Shown one piece after another: positions 22,138-30,227 of a stretch of DNA of 64,000 nt. Made by a program: the position numbers and the translations under genes. The stretch lies in assembly GCA_002840565.1 (NCBI GenBank), contig PHBK01000019.1, positions 1 through 64,000 of the forward strand, in the 5' to 3' direction. How positions within the stretch are numbered: position 1 is the stretch's first letter; each line of letters opens with the position of its first letter. The DNA is from Deltaproteobacteria bacterium HGW-Deltaproteobacteria-12. GTDB lineage: Bacteria; Desulfobacterota; Syntrophia; Syntrophales; Smithellaceae. The notes beneath the pieces were generated by a model. That model made no database searches and was not told the DNA's origin. It worked only from the letters and a program-made list of their open reading frames with translations.

Positions 22138-22155
22138 AAAGAATTTTGAAGAGAT

Positions 22156-23010
22156 ATGCCTATGGATAAGGGTGATAAAAATGCGCTTATTACCGGAGCC
22201 ACATCTGGCATAGGAAAGGCAATTGCCCTGGATCTAGCCCAACGAAGACTGAATGTGTTTATTGTGGCCAGAGATGAAGGCAAAGCCGGAACAACTGCAA
22301 AAGAAATAGAGGAAAAGACTGGAAACCGTCCTGCTTATTTTATCGGTGATCTGGAATGCCAAAGGAGAATTCCAGATTTGGCTCAGAGAATAAAAGAAAA
22401 AATGCAAAGGCTGGATATTTTAATCTTAAATGCCGGCGCAGTTTTCAAGAACCGGGCTGTAACTGCCGAAGGTATTGAAAGGTCGATGGCGGTGAATCAT
22501 TTTGCACCGATTCATTTGACCGGCGAACTGCTGCCATTACTTCAAGAAAGCAGACCCTGCAGGGTAATAAATGTTTCCGCGGGTGCTCATTGGCTCAGTC
22601 CTGTAGATCTGGAAGATTTCAATTTTGAGCTGGATTTTAGTGGTGTAAAAGCATATGCCCGCTCCAAGATGGCAGCCATCATGGGATTTTATGAGTTCAC
22701 CAGTCAATATCCCGGAAATGAGATACAGTTTTTATCTCTGCATCCGGGCGTGGTTGGAACCTCCTTTTCTGAAAACAACGGAAAGCTTTATAGTTTCTTT
22801 ATGTCTGTTTTACGTCCGATAATGCGTTCCCCGGCCAGTGGCGCCGCTCCGGTAGTGCATCTTGCATTATCTGCCGCGCTGACTGGTAAATCCGGCCTTT
22901 ATTTTAATCGCTTTAAGGAAAAAAGGTCGCACACTCTTACTTATTCTAAAGCAGCCAGGCAGAAAGTATGGGATCTGACCTGGCAGAAAATAAAAGAGAT
23001 AACTGAATGA
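22156..23010 (+). CDS. SDR family oxidoreductase (retinol dehydrogenase-like)
   Basis: This 284-residue SDR has the NADP-binding TGATSGIGKAIALDLAQR motif at about 12-29, LILNAGAVF at about 97, the catalytic Ser in INVSAGAHW and Tyr-x3-Lys in YARSKMAAI. The C-terminal part (LSLHPGVVGTSF and a long tail) resembles the WWOX/retinol dehydrogenase-like SDR subgroup. Substrate unknown. The first ATG is used; a second ATG two codons later is equally possible. It follows a weak attC-like site and precedes another, in the + direction like the other accessory genes. Confidence 0.87.
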   Translation: MPMDKGDKNALITGATSGIGKAIALDLAQRRLNVFIVARDEGKAGTTAKEIEEKTGNRPAYFIGDLECQRRIPDLAQRIKEKMQRLDILILNAGAVFKNRAVTAEGIERSMAVNHFAPIHLTGELLPLLQESRPCRVINVSAGAHWLSPVDLEDFNFELDFSGVKAYARSKMAAIMGFYEFTSQYPGNEIQFLSLHPGVVGTSFSENNGKLYSFFMSVLRPIMRSPASGAAPVVHLALSAALTGKSGLYFNRFKEKRSHTLTYSKAARQKVWDLTWQKIKEITE

Positions 23011-23029
23011 ATCATAAAAAATATAAAAG

Positions 23030-23083
23030 TTTTAACCTGGAAATACAGCCGACCGCTGCACGCCGGCCGATTTCTCATTAGGC
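23030..23083 (+). other. attC-like recombination site N
   Basis: TTTTAAC (23030-23036) and ATTAGGC (23077-23083, GTTAGGC with one change) frame CAGCCGACCGCTGCACGCCGGCCG, close to the array sites. Confidence 0.6.
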
Positions 23084-23125
23084 GAAGGCAAAATGAACTG
23101 AAACAACGAAACCAAGGAGAATGAA

Positions 23126-23566
23126 ATGGACGATCTTAAATTAAGTACGGCGGTTTGTGGAATTGATTGCTTTAACTGCGAATTTTATTACACGAATATT
23201 GATTCTTTCTTTGAAAACATGTCCGAAGACAGGAAAGCCGGATTTGCTTCCCGTGGAATGACAAAAGATAAATTGCTTTGTAAAGGTTGTCGAACATCAG
23301 GCTGCACTATGATCGCCGGTAAATGTGAAACCCTCGAATGTGTAAAACTGAAAAATTTGGACTTCTGCTTTGAGTGCAGTGACTTTCCCTGTTCAAAATT
23401 ACAACCATTGGCAGAGGGCGCCGAGAGATACCCTCACAATTTAAAGGTTTATAACTTAATAACCATTAAAAACAAGGGACTGGAAAAGTGGGCTTCTGAA
23501 ACGGCGGAAATAAGGGCAAGGTATTTCAAAGGGAAATTCAAGATTGGTGCCGGTCCGCAAAGATGA
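23126..23566 (+). CDS. DUF3795 cysteine-rich protein
   Basis: The 146-residue protein begins STAVCGIDCFNCEFYYTN, the conserved start of DUF3795, then CKGCRTSGCTM, CETLECVKLKNLDFCFECSDFPC; at least ten cysteines in pairs suggest a zinc or iron-sulfur binding role. The family is common in anaerobes, without established function. A perfect AAGGAG Shine-Dalgarno is seen. It lies directly after attC-like site N as a single-gene unit. Confidence 0.85.
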   Translation: MDDLKLSTAVCGIDCFNCEFYYTNIDSFFENMSEDRKAGFASRGMTKDKLLCKGCRTSGCTMIAGKCETLECVKLKNLDFCFECSDFPCSKLQPLAEGAERYPHNLKVYNLITIKNKGLEKWASETAEIRARYFKGKFKIGAGPQR

Positions 23567-23746
23567 CTCCCAAATAAATATATGATTATTCATTGAATCC
23601 TATTTGTGATTCAGGGGCAGGGGGCAGTATACTTGATGCAGCCGATCAAACAACCATGTATAATTCTGAACTGAACCGGGAGGGCGCAAAAGCCCGCAGT
23701 CCCTTAGCTCCACGACCGCTGAACCTTTTGGGGGAAAGAGAATATT

Positions 23747-24172
23747 ATGGATAAGAAGATTTCTGCAATTTGGTTGCAGGTTGCGTGTGTAATCGCTGTT
23801 GCAACAGGTTTGGTCTCTGCTGCCGCAAGTTTTCCTGCAACCGCTGGACCCTGGTTGTTTTTATTTGACCTGCTCAAGTGGCCCATCGATGGCAACCCCT
23901 CGCAATTTGATCTTCCTACGCGGGCTGTAAATGCTGTTCTTGGTGGTGTCATGGTTGGATGGGGGATCTTAATGTTTCTTCTTGTACGCAATTTCCTCAA
24001 CAATGATTTTGCCCTTGTGAGAAGGTTGATACTAATTAGCATCGTGGCTTGGTTTGTCGTCGACAGCACCGGGTCTTTCCTTGCCGAACTTCCCGGGAAC
24101 GTACTTCTCAATGTCAGTTTTCTCTTTCTGTTCCTTCCTCCTCTTCTGTTGGTTAAGAATGAAAATAAATAA
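23747..24172 (+). CDS. Hypothetical four-helix membrane protein
   Basis: The 141 residues contain four hydrophobic segments (about 7-28, 62-84, 92-112 and 118-134), with short loops and a basic C-terminus (KNENK). I recognise no family with certainty; the size and the conserved-looking WPIDGNPSQFD loop suggest an inner-membrane protein. The ATG is preceded by GGGGGAAAGAG. A REP unit and attC site follow. Function unknown. Confidence 0.72.
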   Translation: MDKKISAIWLQVACVIAVATGLVSAAASFPATAGPWLFLFDLLKWPIDGNPSQFDLPTRAVNAVLGGVMVGWGILMFLLVRNFLNNDFALVRRLILISIVAWFVVDSTGSFLAELPGNVLLNVSFLFLFLPPLLLVKNENK

Positions 24173-24181
24173 GGAAAATAA

Positions 24182-24198
24182 GGGGACGGTTCTATTTA
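24182..24198 (+). repeat. REP unit GGGGACGGTTCTATTTA
   Basis: Exact solo copy, 28 bases upstream of attC-like site O. Confidence 0.8.
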
Positions 24199-24225
24199 AT
24201 TTAGAAAATTTGCACATGGGCATAA

Positions 24226-24277
24226 GCCTAACGCGATCAAACCGATCGCTGCACTAAGGCTGATGCAATCGTTGGGC
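24226..24277 (+). other. attC recombination site O
   Basis: R'' GCCTAAC (24226-24232) and R' GTTGGGC (24271-24277) both fit consensus, with an ACCGATCGCTGCACTAAGGCT centre. It is immediately preceded by a REP-derived segment. Confidence 0.78.
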
Positions 24278-24312
24278 TGCAGTCAAATCAAACGTTTATG
24301 GAGGATACGAAA

Positions 24313-25464
24313 ATGAAAGTAGATCGAAGGAGTTTCTTACGTTATGCAGGACAGGGAGTAATCCTGCTTGGGGGTCTGAGTGTAATGAGCTCCTGTGGCG
24401 GGGTGGACCGGGACCAGCTGCTTGCAAGGGATCGGAAGCAACGACAGATCGCAGGCCTTACAGAGCAAGAAATGGATATCCTCTATTTGGCATCACTTGC
24501 GCCGAGTGGTCACAATACCCAGCCCTGGACGGTAAGGATCGTCGAACCGCAGCACTGGATCATCGGATCGGCCAAAGAGCGCTGGCTGCCCGCCGTAGAT
24601 CCCCACAACCGTGAAGTTCTGCTTTCTCTGGGTGCCTTTCTGGAGAACCTTATAATTGCTGCCGAAGTCCATGGGTATCTGATAGACTTGCAGGTTATTG
24701 CCAAGAGTTCGTTAGATAAGGAGATTGTCGACATTCGGTTGAAGAAGGGCCAGACACGAGATTTTCCCCTAGAAAGAATCAAGACAAGGCGAACAGTCAG
24801 GAATAACTTCTCCGATCGTGAGATCACTGCCGACGATTTGAAGTACATAACCATTCATCATAAACGACCTCACCTTATCGAAGTCATGATGCCCCATGGC
24901 TTCTATTTTCCCAACAATTCTCCCCAGGGTAAGCAACTCCGGGAAGGAACGATCGAGGCCAACAGGAAACAGGCATTTCGAGACCCTGCGCAAGAGGAAC
25001 TCGCCAATTGGATTAGATGGTCAAACAAGGATGCCGAAGCACAGCGAAACGGACTGACGCCCGACAGCATGGAGATAGGCGGCGCAGCAGGTTTCTACGT
25101 GCGGAACTTCTATGATCGTAAATCTGTTCTTTCCAAGAGCTTCCGTGAAACCACAGTGGATACCGTATCAAAGCAAGTAAAGACTTGCGGCGGATGGCTG
25201 GTTGTCACCAGTCAGGATTCGCGAATTGAAACATTGCTCGAGTATGGAAGGATGTTCGAAGAAATGCTTCTCCTGATCAGGGAAAGGAAGATAGCAATTC
25301 ACCCCATGACTCAGATGCTGGAAGAAAATCCCTCCAGAGACGCATTAGCCAAGGAACTGGGCTTGGCCGGAGAGGTCCAGTGGATATTGAGGATAGGCTA
25401 CCTGAACTCATACCCGGACCCTGTGAGTCTGCGCATGCCTTTATCCAGGTTCGTCATAACCTGA
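24313..25464 (+). CDS. Tat-exported nitroreductase-like lipoprotein (Acg-like)
   Basis: The start at 24313 follows GGAGG at the right spacing; an ATG five codons earlier overlaps that site. A twin-arginine motif (DRRSFLRYAG, about residues 4-13) leads to LSVMSSCGG, a plausible lipobox with Cys at about 29, so the protein should be folded in the cytoplasm, exported and lipidated. SLAPSGHNTQPWTVRI is the diagnostic FMN-binding start of Acg-like nitroreductases, with DPHNREVLLSLGAFLENLI and ERIKTRRTVRNNFS further on. The 383 residues match that family. Reaction unknown; the periplasmic location is unusual for a flavin nitroreductase. Confidence 0.82.
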   Translation: MKVDRRSFLRYAGQGVILLGGLSVMSSCGGVDRDQLLARDRKQRQIAGLTEQEMDILYLASLAPSGHNTQPWTVRIVEPQHWIIGSAKERWLPAVDPHNREVLLSLGAFLENLIIAAEVHGYLIDLQVIAKSSLDKEIVDIRLKKGQTRDFPLERIKTRRTVRNNFSDREITADDLKYITIHHKRPHLIEVMMPHGFYFPNNSPQGKQLREGTIEANRKQAFRDPAQEELANWIRWSNKDAEAQRNGLTPDSMEIGGAAGFYVRNFYDRKSVLSKSFRETTVDTVSKQVKTCGGWLVVTSQDSRIETLLEYGRMFEEMLLLIRERKIAIHPMTQMLEENPSRDALAKELGLAGEVQWILRIGYLNSYPDPVSLRMPLSRFVIT

Positions 25465-25480
25465 GGTCTCCCGGAAATAA

Positions 25481-25497
25481 GGGGACGGTTCTATTTA
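25481..25497 (+). repeat. REP unit GGGGACGGTTCTATTTA
   Basis: Exact solo copy followed by AATTAGTAAATTAGCACATG, which is shared with the stretch upstream of attC site M. Confidence 0.8.
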
Positions 25498-25529
25498 AAT
25501 TAGTAAATTAGCACATGAGTATAAGCTTA

Positions 25530-25576
25530 GCCCAATCAAGCCAATTGCTGCACTCCGGCTGAGCTATTTGTCGGAT
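25530..25576 (+). other. attC-like recombination site P
   Basis: GCCCAAT (25530-25536) and GTCGGAT (25570-25576) are each one or two changes from consensus; the centre AAGCCAATTGCTGCACTCCGGCT matches site O and the array. Confidence 0.55.
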
Positions 25577-25595
25577 AAAGAAGATAGGAGAAATA

Positions 25596-26369
25596 ATGAG
25601 TGAGGAAAATAAGTCAATTCATGAGTTTGATTTTAAATTAATATGCGAATATTACTCGAGCATTGAACGGCAAGGGCCTGGTAGCCCCGAAGTAACTGTT
25701 AAAGCTTTGAGTTTTATTGACAACCTGAAAAAAGAGTCAATAATTGCCGATATAGGTTGTGGAACAGGCGGCCAGACGATGGTGCTGGCCAATCATACGT
25801 CGGGGCATATTACAGGCATTGATTTGTTTGCCGACTTTATAGCTATCTTCAATGCTAATAGCCGGAAGAAGAATCTCCATGACAGAGTGGAAGGCGTTGT
25901 TGGTTCAATGGATAATCTTGCTTTTCAAAAAGAAGAATTGGATCTGATATGGTCAGAAGGGGCTATCTATAATATCGGTTTTGAGCGAGGCATAAATGAA
26001 TGGTATAAATTCTTGAGAACAGGAGGCTTTATTGCTGTTTCAGAGGCGTCATGGTTCACCGAAAAGCGGCCTGTAGAAATTGATAGATTTTGGAAAGATG
26101 CTTATCCGGAAATTGACACCATTTCACATAAAGTCTACCAAATGCAAAAGGCCGGATACATACCGATTGCTACTTTTGTTTTGCCAGAAAATTGCTGGAT
26201 TGAGCATTTTTATGTTCCGCAAGTTTCTGCACAAGAGAACTTTCTAAAAAAGTATGCAGGTAACGAAACGGCCGAAGAGCTCGTAAGAAACCAACGGCAT
26301 GAAGCGGAGCTATATTATAAATTCAAAGAGTACTATGGCTATGTTTTCTATATCGGGAAAAAGGTTTAA
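25596..26369 (+). CDS. Class I SAM-dependent methyltransferase
   Basis: The SAM-binding motif [11 protein letters not shown] lies at about residues 51-61, followed by GIDLFADFI (acidic ribose-binding loop), [20 protein letters not shown] (post II) and [15 protein letters not shown]. Full length is 257 residues. The [12 protein letters not shown] segment and the long C-terminal part resemble small-molecule methyltransferases of the UbiE/ArsM-like broad family. The substrate is unknown. AGGAG precedes the ATG, and an attC-like site lies just upstream. Confidence 0.85.
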   Translation: MSEENKSIHEFDFKLICEYYSSIERQGPGSPEVTVKALSFIDNLKKESIIADIGCGTGGQTMVLANHTSGHITGIDLFADFIAIFNANSRKKNLHDRVEGVVGSMDNLAFQKEELDLIWSEGAIYNIGFERGINEWYKFLRTGGFIAVSEASWFTEKRPVEIDRFWKDAYPEIDTISHKVYQMQKAGYIPIATFVLPENCWIEHFYVPQVSAQENFLKKYAGNETAEELVRNQRHEAELYYKFKEYYGYVFYIGKKV

Positions 26370-26482
26370 TAAATTTAATGAACATCCGATACGGTATTAG
26401 ATATCTACCCAGTCGTCACACCGGGCTAACTGAAGCTCGCCTGTGAACTCTACGTTTTGTTTCGTTACTGAAAGGAGAGTTT

Positions 26483-27166
26483 ATGTCAAATCAGATCCTT
26501 CTGGGCAAGCGCGTGCTGGTCACCCACGCCGTCGCGTTCATGGGCCCGGTTCTTTGCGAAGTATTCGCCAATCACGGAGCCACGGTTATCCCGAGTACCG
26601 ACCCTCTCATTAGCGCAGATGCACCCGGCGCTATAGTCGCTGAGGCAGGGAACGTCGACATCCTTGTTGCCAACCTGGCAATATCAGCACCATCCACGGC
26701 GGCCACAGAAGTGTCGGAAGAAGAGTGGAATGACACATTCGCCGCCCTCGTGCATCCGCTGCCGCGATTGTTCCGTGCCGTCCTGCCCTCCATGATTGAG
26801 CGCCGCTCGGGCAAGATTCTCGTCATGGGCAGCGCATCAGCACTTCGCGGTATGAAGCGCACGTCAACTTACAGTGCCGCACGAGGTGCTCAACTTGCAT
26901 ACGTCCAAGCCGTCGGCGCAGAGGTTGCGCCCCACAATGTTCAGGTGAATGCAATTGCACAGAACTTTGTTGACAATCCGACATACTTTCCGCCAGACGT
27001 TCAGAGCAATCCAAAGTTCCAGGAGCGCCTGAAGCGAGAGGTTCCTCTGGGACGCCTCGTGGGTGCCAGAGAAGACGCTGAATTTGCTGCCTATCTGTGC
27101 AGTGAGGCGGCGAACTGCTTTGTCGGGCAGGTGTTCCCTGTCTGCGGCGGCTGGGTGGTGCGCTAG
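26483..27166 (+). CDS. Halohydrin dehalogenase-like SDR
   Basis: This 227-residue protein has the SDR fold but lacks the TG-x3-GIG nucleotide motif. Instead residues 14-21 read THAVAFMG, matching T-x4-F-x-G, the nucleophile-pocket motif of halohydrin dehalogenases. The catalytic set is S117, Y130 and R134: exactly S-x12-Y-x3-R, with Arg replacing the SDR lysine, again the dehalogenase pattern. NFVDNPTYFPP and GQVFPVCGGW match the HheA/HheC halide-site regions. Such enzymes reversibly turn vicinal haloalcohols into epoxides without a nicotinamide cofactor. AAAGGAGAG precedes the ATG. The call rests on signature residues; activity is unproven. Confidence 0.8.
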   Translation: MSNQILLGKRVLVTHAVAFMGPVLCEVFANHGATVIPSTDPLISADAPGAIVAEAGNVDILVANLAISAPSTAATEVSEEEWNDTFAALVHPLPRLFRAVLPSMIERRSGKILVMGSASALRGMKRTSTYSAARGAQLAYVQAVGAEVAPHNVQVNAIAQNFVDNPTYFPPDVQSNPKFQERLKREVPLGRLVGAREDAEFAAYLCSEAANCFVGQVFPVCGGWVVR

Positions 27167-27330
27167 GGCAAATAAAGCCACCAAATTAATCTCCCGGACA
27201 CGGCGCGATAAAGAAGCGCAGAGACGGTGATTTGAGGCTTTAGGCCTTTTCACAATGTTATAATCGCAGCAACTTAAACTTTTTTATTAAGAATCTTTGA
27301 AAGATTTATCCACAGAAATTTGGAGTCAAA

Positions 27331-28374
27331 ATGTATCACCCGCGATTAAAAGGCGATCATTATGCAATGGGATTAAAAATGGGAAACATATTCAAAAAAA
27401 ACAATGTCCAGTTTCCTATTAATCTTGATTCTTTCCAAAATAAATTTGGCAAAGAAAGCGGCATGTTATTAGGTCAGTATTTCCCCGAAGCGGCAGCAGA
27501 AATTAAAGGCGTTACCGATGTCATAGGACATGACAATGAATTATTTACTTCCTGGATGATGTGTATGGGATGCTGCCTTGATATACATGATGAGGATTCT
27601 GTGGAGGTTAGAGGATGTACGGCATTCAGTTTTGTGCATAATGGTCAGGTTTATTCTGCAAGAGATAATGATTTGCCGCCGTTTTTAAGGAAGATAAGTA
27701 AAAGCATATATTACCAACCGGAAAATAAAATCAGTTTTATCCTGAATACATCATCGTTTATCAATGGAGAGGAAGGCATAAATCAATACGGATTGGTTGC
27801 AGCCATGACATTTGTTATGCCCAAATTGCAAGAAATCAAACCTGGATTGAATTCAGTATTTTTAGTTCGCTATCTTCTGGAAAACTGTAAAACAGTTAAC
27901 GAGGGGACTGAAGCTTTGAAAAAATTACCAATAGCTTCAAGCTGTAACATACTTTTAACGGATAAAAGCGGGGAAATGGCCGTAGTGGAATGTAATCCGC
28001 TGAAAATACACATACGATATCCGGAAAAAAACAAAAAGGACGAAAGCTTTATTATTACAGTAAACCATTTTTCATCAAGAGAGATGTGGCGCCACGATGC
28101 CAGTGATCGGAATGTTTATTTCTCTGAAACCAGATATCAAACAGCTTATAATGCTTTGAAAAATACTGATTATTTAGATGGAGTCGAACATGCTAAAGCT
28201 ATACTCAGCGGAAAACATGGATTTATGTGTCAATACAATAAAGCATTAAATTTTGAAACTATTTGGTCATCGGTGTTTGATATTTCTAATAATAGAGTTT
28301 ATATAGCAGGAGGAAGTCCTCAAAGGACAAAATACATTGAGGATAAACGACTTTTCAACAAAATTGTTAATTAA
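27331..28374 (+). CDS. C45-type acyltransferase/amide hydrolase
   Basis: The 347 residues resemble the peptidase C45 / acyl-CoA:6-APA acyltransferase group of Ntn-hydrolases. RGCTAFSF near residue 95 supplies the catalytic Cys, which in this family becomes N-terminal after self-cleavage; SARDNDLP follows as the usual Arg-Asp-Asn element, and GINQYGLVAAMTF and SCNILLTDKSGEMAVVE are family-like. It may hydrolyse or transfer acyl groups on small amides; the substrate is unknown. An AAATTTGGAG site precedes the ATG. No signal peptide, so cytoplasmic. Confidence 0.8.
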   Translation: MYHPRLKGDHYAMGLKMGNIFKKNNVQFPINLDSFQNKFGKESGMLLGQYFPEAAAEIKGVTDVIGHDNELFTSWMMCMGCCLDIHDEDSVEVRGCTAFSFVHNGQVYSARDNDLPPFLRKISKSIYYQPENKISFILNTSSFINGEEGINQYGLVAAMTFVMPKLQEIKPGLNSVFLVRYLLENCKTVNEGTEALKKLPIASSCNILLTDKSGEMAVVECNPLKIHIRYPEKNKKDESFIITVNHFSSREMWRHDASDRNVYFSETRYQTAYNALKNTDYLDGVEHAKAILSGKHGFMCQYNKALNFETIWSSVFDISNNRVYIAGGSPQRTKYIEDKRLFNKIVN

Positions 28375-28535
28375 CTGTGTCCGCTTAACTTAAAAAGGGC
28401 GTGGTTTTTTGCAGCATCTCAAACTGTTTTCGTTTTTAGTCTTTTTCGAATAGCTCGGCGTCACCCCTTTTGGCAAGTGAACCCGGTCAGTTGGGCGGTT
28501 CAACACAAACTGTCATGCAAGAAGGATGATGGCAG

Positions 28536-29237
28536 ATGTCGCATGAAAACTATAGCTTCCGCGCATCCCAGTTATTGAAAAGTTTGGACCGGGCAATTTC
28601 TCTGGTTAAGCCAATCCTGGTTGCACGCTACGGAGAAGAAGCTGATGCTTTGATACAGGCGTCACGTCAAAAATACTCCGACCTCATCCCTCAAATTCCT
28701 TATATCGGTGAAAACAATCCCCTGGTTAACACGTTCTATCTGCCGGCAAGCAGGCACCTGGCAATATACAAAGCATTTCTAGAACATGGTAAGACGGTTG
28801 AAGAAACAGGACAGCTGGCTTATGAAATTGGTGAAGCGGAAATCAAAGCAATTCCAGGCTTGGTGCGTCGAGCTGTCAGCATTATGTGGTTTTCTCGATG
28901 GTTCACTGCACGATTACAAAAACGAGCGGCACTATCCCGGGAGCGCAAGTATCCAGGCGGTTATGTTGTTGCTTATCGGCAGGGGGACGGGGAAGAGTTT
29001 GACTATGAATTCGACTATATCGAGTGTGCGGTTTATAATTTTTTCCGGCAGCAAGGTGCGGCCGAATTGGTTCCTTATCTTTGTGCCATCGACAAGATCG
29101 CCAGCGAGTTAATGGGATGGGGATTGCGCCGAACAATAACTCTGGCCGATGGTGGTGCAAAGTGCGATTTTCGATTTAAAAAAGATGGTGTGACTTGCGT
29201 GACAATACCGCCATCTTTGAGAAAGTTGTATAAATAA
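28536..29237 (+). CDS. ATC hydrolase-like protein
   Basis: The 233-residue protein looks like the L-2-amino-thiazoline-4-carboxylic acid hydrolase family (PF14196-like): a helical N-terminal half, then FDYIECAVYNFFRQQGA, YLCAIDKI and the end block GGAKCDFRFKK, which carries the conserved Cys. Family members in anaerobes are widespread and mostly uncharacterised, so the thiazoline reaction should not be assumed. A GATGGCAG spacer precedes the ATG. The preceding 160 bases hold a GTTGGGC core (28490-28496) that may be an attC remnant. Confidence 0.75.
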   Translation: MSHENYSFRASQLLKSLDRAISLVKPILVARYGEEADALIQASRQKYSDLIPQIPYIGENNPLVNTFYLPASRHLAIYKAFLEHGKTVEETGQLAYEIGEAEIKAIPGLVRRAVSIMWFSRWFTARLQKRAALSRERKYPGGYVVAYRQGDGEEFDYEFDYIECAVYNFFRQQGAAELVPYLCAIDKIASELMGWGLRRTITLADGGAKCDFRFKKDGVTCVTIPPSLRKLYK

Positions 29238-29339
29238 ACAACGCCGCCCAGCAACGCCCTGAAAACGCTTTGCTCGTCGCCGGCCGGCTGTGCCTGGAGC
29301 TGCGCTGCAGGACATCATTTGACCTGGGGGAGCATTTTT

Positions 29340-30227
29340 TTGAATGATACCAATAGCATTAATCAGGAAACCTGTAAGCTGTGCGGCTTGTGTGCTGAAG
29401 TATGCCCCATGAAAATCATGATCAAAAAAGGTGCTGGCGGAATATCATTTCGACAGGATAGATTACCGCTTTGTATGAAATGCGGCCAAAGCATGGCAAT
29501 CTGCCCGACACAATCCTTTATTGTAAAAGGACTGTCGTATGCCAAAGACTTTTTTGAGATGTCAGATCCGATTGCACCCGACATCGTCTTTTTCAACCTG
29601 ATTGCCACGCGGCGAGCAATAAGGAATTTTAAAGACAGGCCGGTACCCAAAGAGCTGCTGGAAAAAATCGTGCAGGCGATGACCTTTGCACCGCCGGGCT
29701 TTACCCCCATCAAAACCGAAATCACCGTCATTCAGGATACCGAAATCATTCGTAAAGCACTGCCTTACATGATAAAAGTTTATGATGGATTGGTTAAAGC
29801 CATGAATAATCCCATTGCCCGGCTTTTTATTCGACAGAACGTCGGCTCGGCAAAATACAAGACCATTAAAAATCATGTGGTACCGCTTATGAAAAGCCGG
29901 TTACCCGAATTGAAACTTGGTGTGGAGGATACCATTACCCGATATGCTCCTGCCATGATACTTTTCCATGCCGATAGAAACGAAGAAAACCATGAAACAG
30001 ATATTCACATTGCTTTGACTTACGGATTCCTGGCTGCACATGTTTTGGGCCTGGGGGGGTCGGCAATGGATCTCATTCCACCCGCCATACAGAATAACCG
30101 AGAGCTGAAAAGGATGTTCTCCATTCCCGAAGGGAATATGGTGGTAGGTTCAATGATACTGGGGTATCCCAAATACCGTTATCAGAGAGGAATCAAAAGA
30201 GAGCTGAAAAGCGTTTCATGGATTTAG
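29340..30227 (+). CDS. Ferredoxin-nitroreductase fusion protein
   Basis: Residues about 12-60 contain two 4Fe-4S motifs: CKLCGLCAEVCP, and the variant CMKCGQSMAICP in which the usual third cysteine is Ser. The rest is a nitroreductase-family FMN domain beginning LIATRRAIRNFKDRPVPKELLEKI (second half AMTFAPPGFTPI). Such fusions are common in strict anaerobes and probably pass electrons from ferredoxin to an organic acceptor. No upstream ATG has a good site; TTG at 29340 follows GGGGGAG and is chosen as start. The gene overlaps the next by about 10 bases. Confidence 0.85.
   Translation: MNDTNSINQETCKLCGLCAEVCPMKIMIKKGAGGISFRQDRLPLCMKCGQSMAICPTQSFIVKGLSYAKDFFEMSDPIAPDIVFFNLIATRRAIRNFKDRPVPKELLEKIVQAMTFAPPGFTPIKTEITVIQDTEIIRKALPYMIKVYDGLVKAMNNPIARLFIRQNVGSAKYKTIKNHVVPLMKSRLPELKLGVEDTITRYAPAMILFHADRNEENHETDIHIALTYGFLAAHVLGLGGSAMDLIPPAIQNNRELKRMFSIPEGNMVVGSMILGYPKYRYQRGIKRELKSVSWI

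Noticed and set aside
29236-29318. GC-rich palindromic stretch after the ATC hydrolase-like gene as attC
   Set aside because: Contains AACGCC repeats but no clear R''/R' pair.
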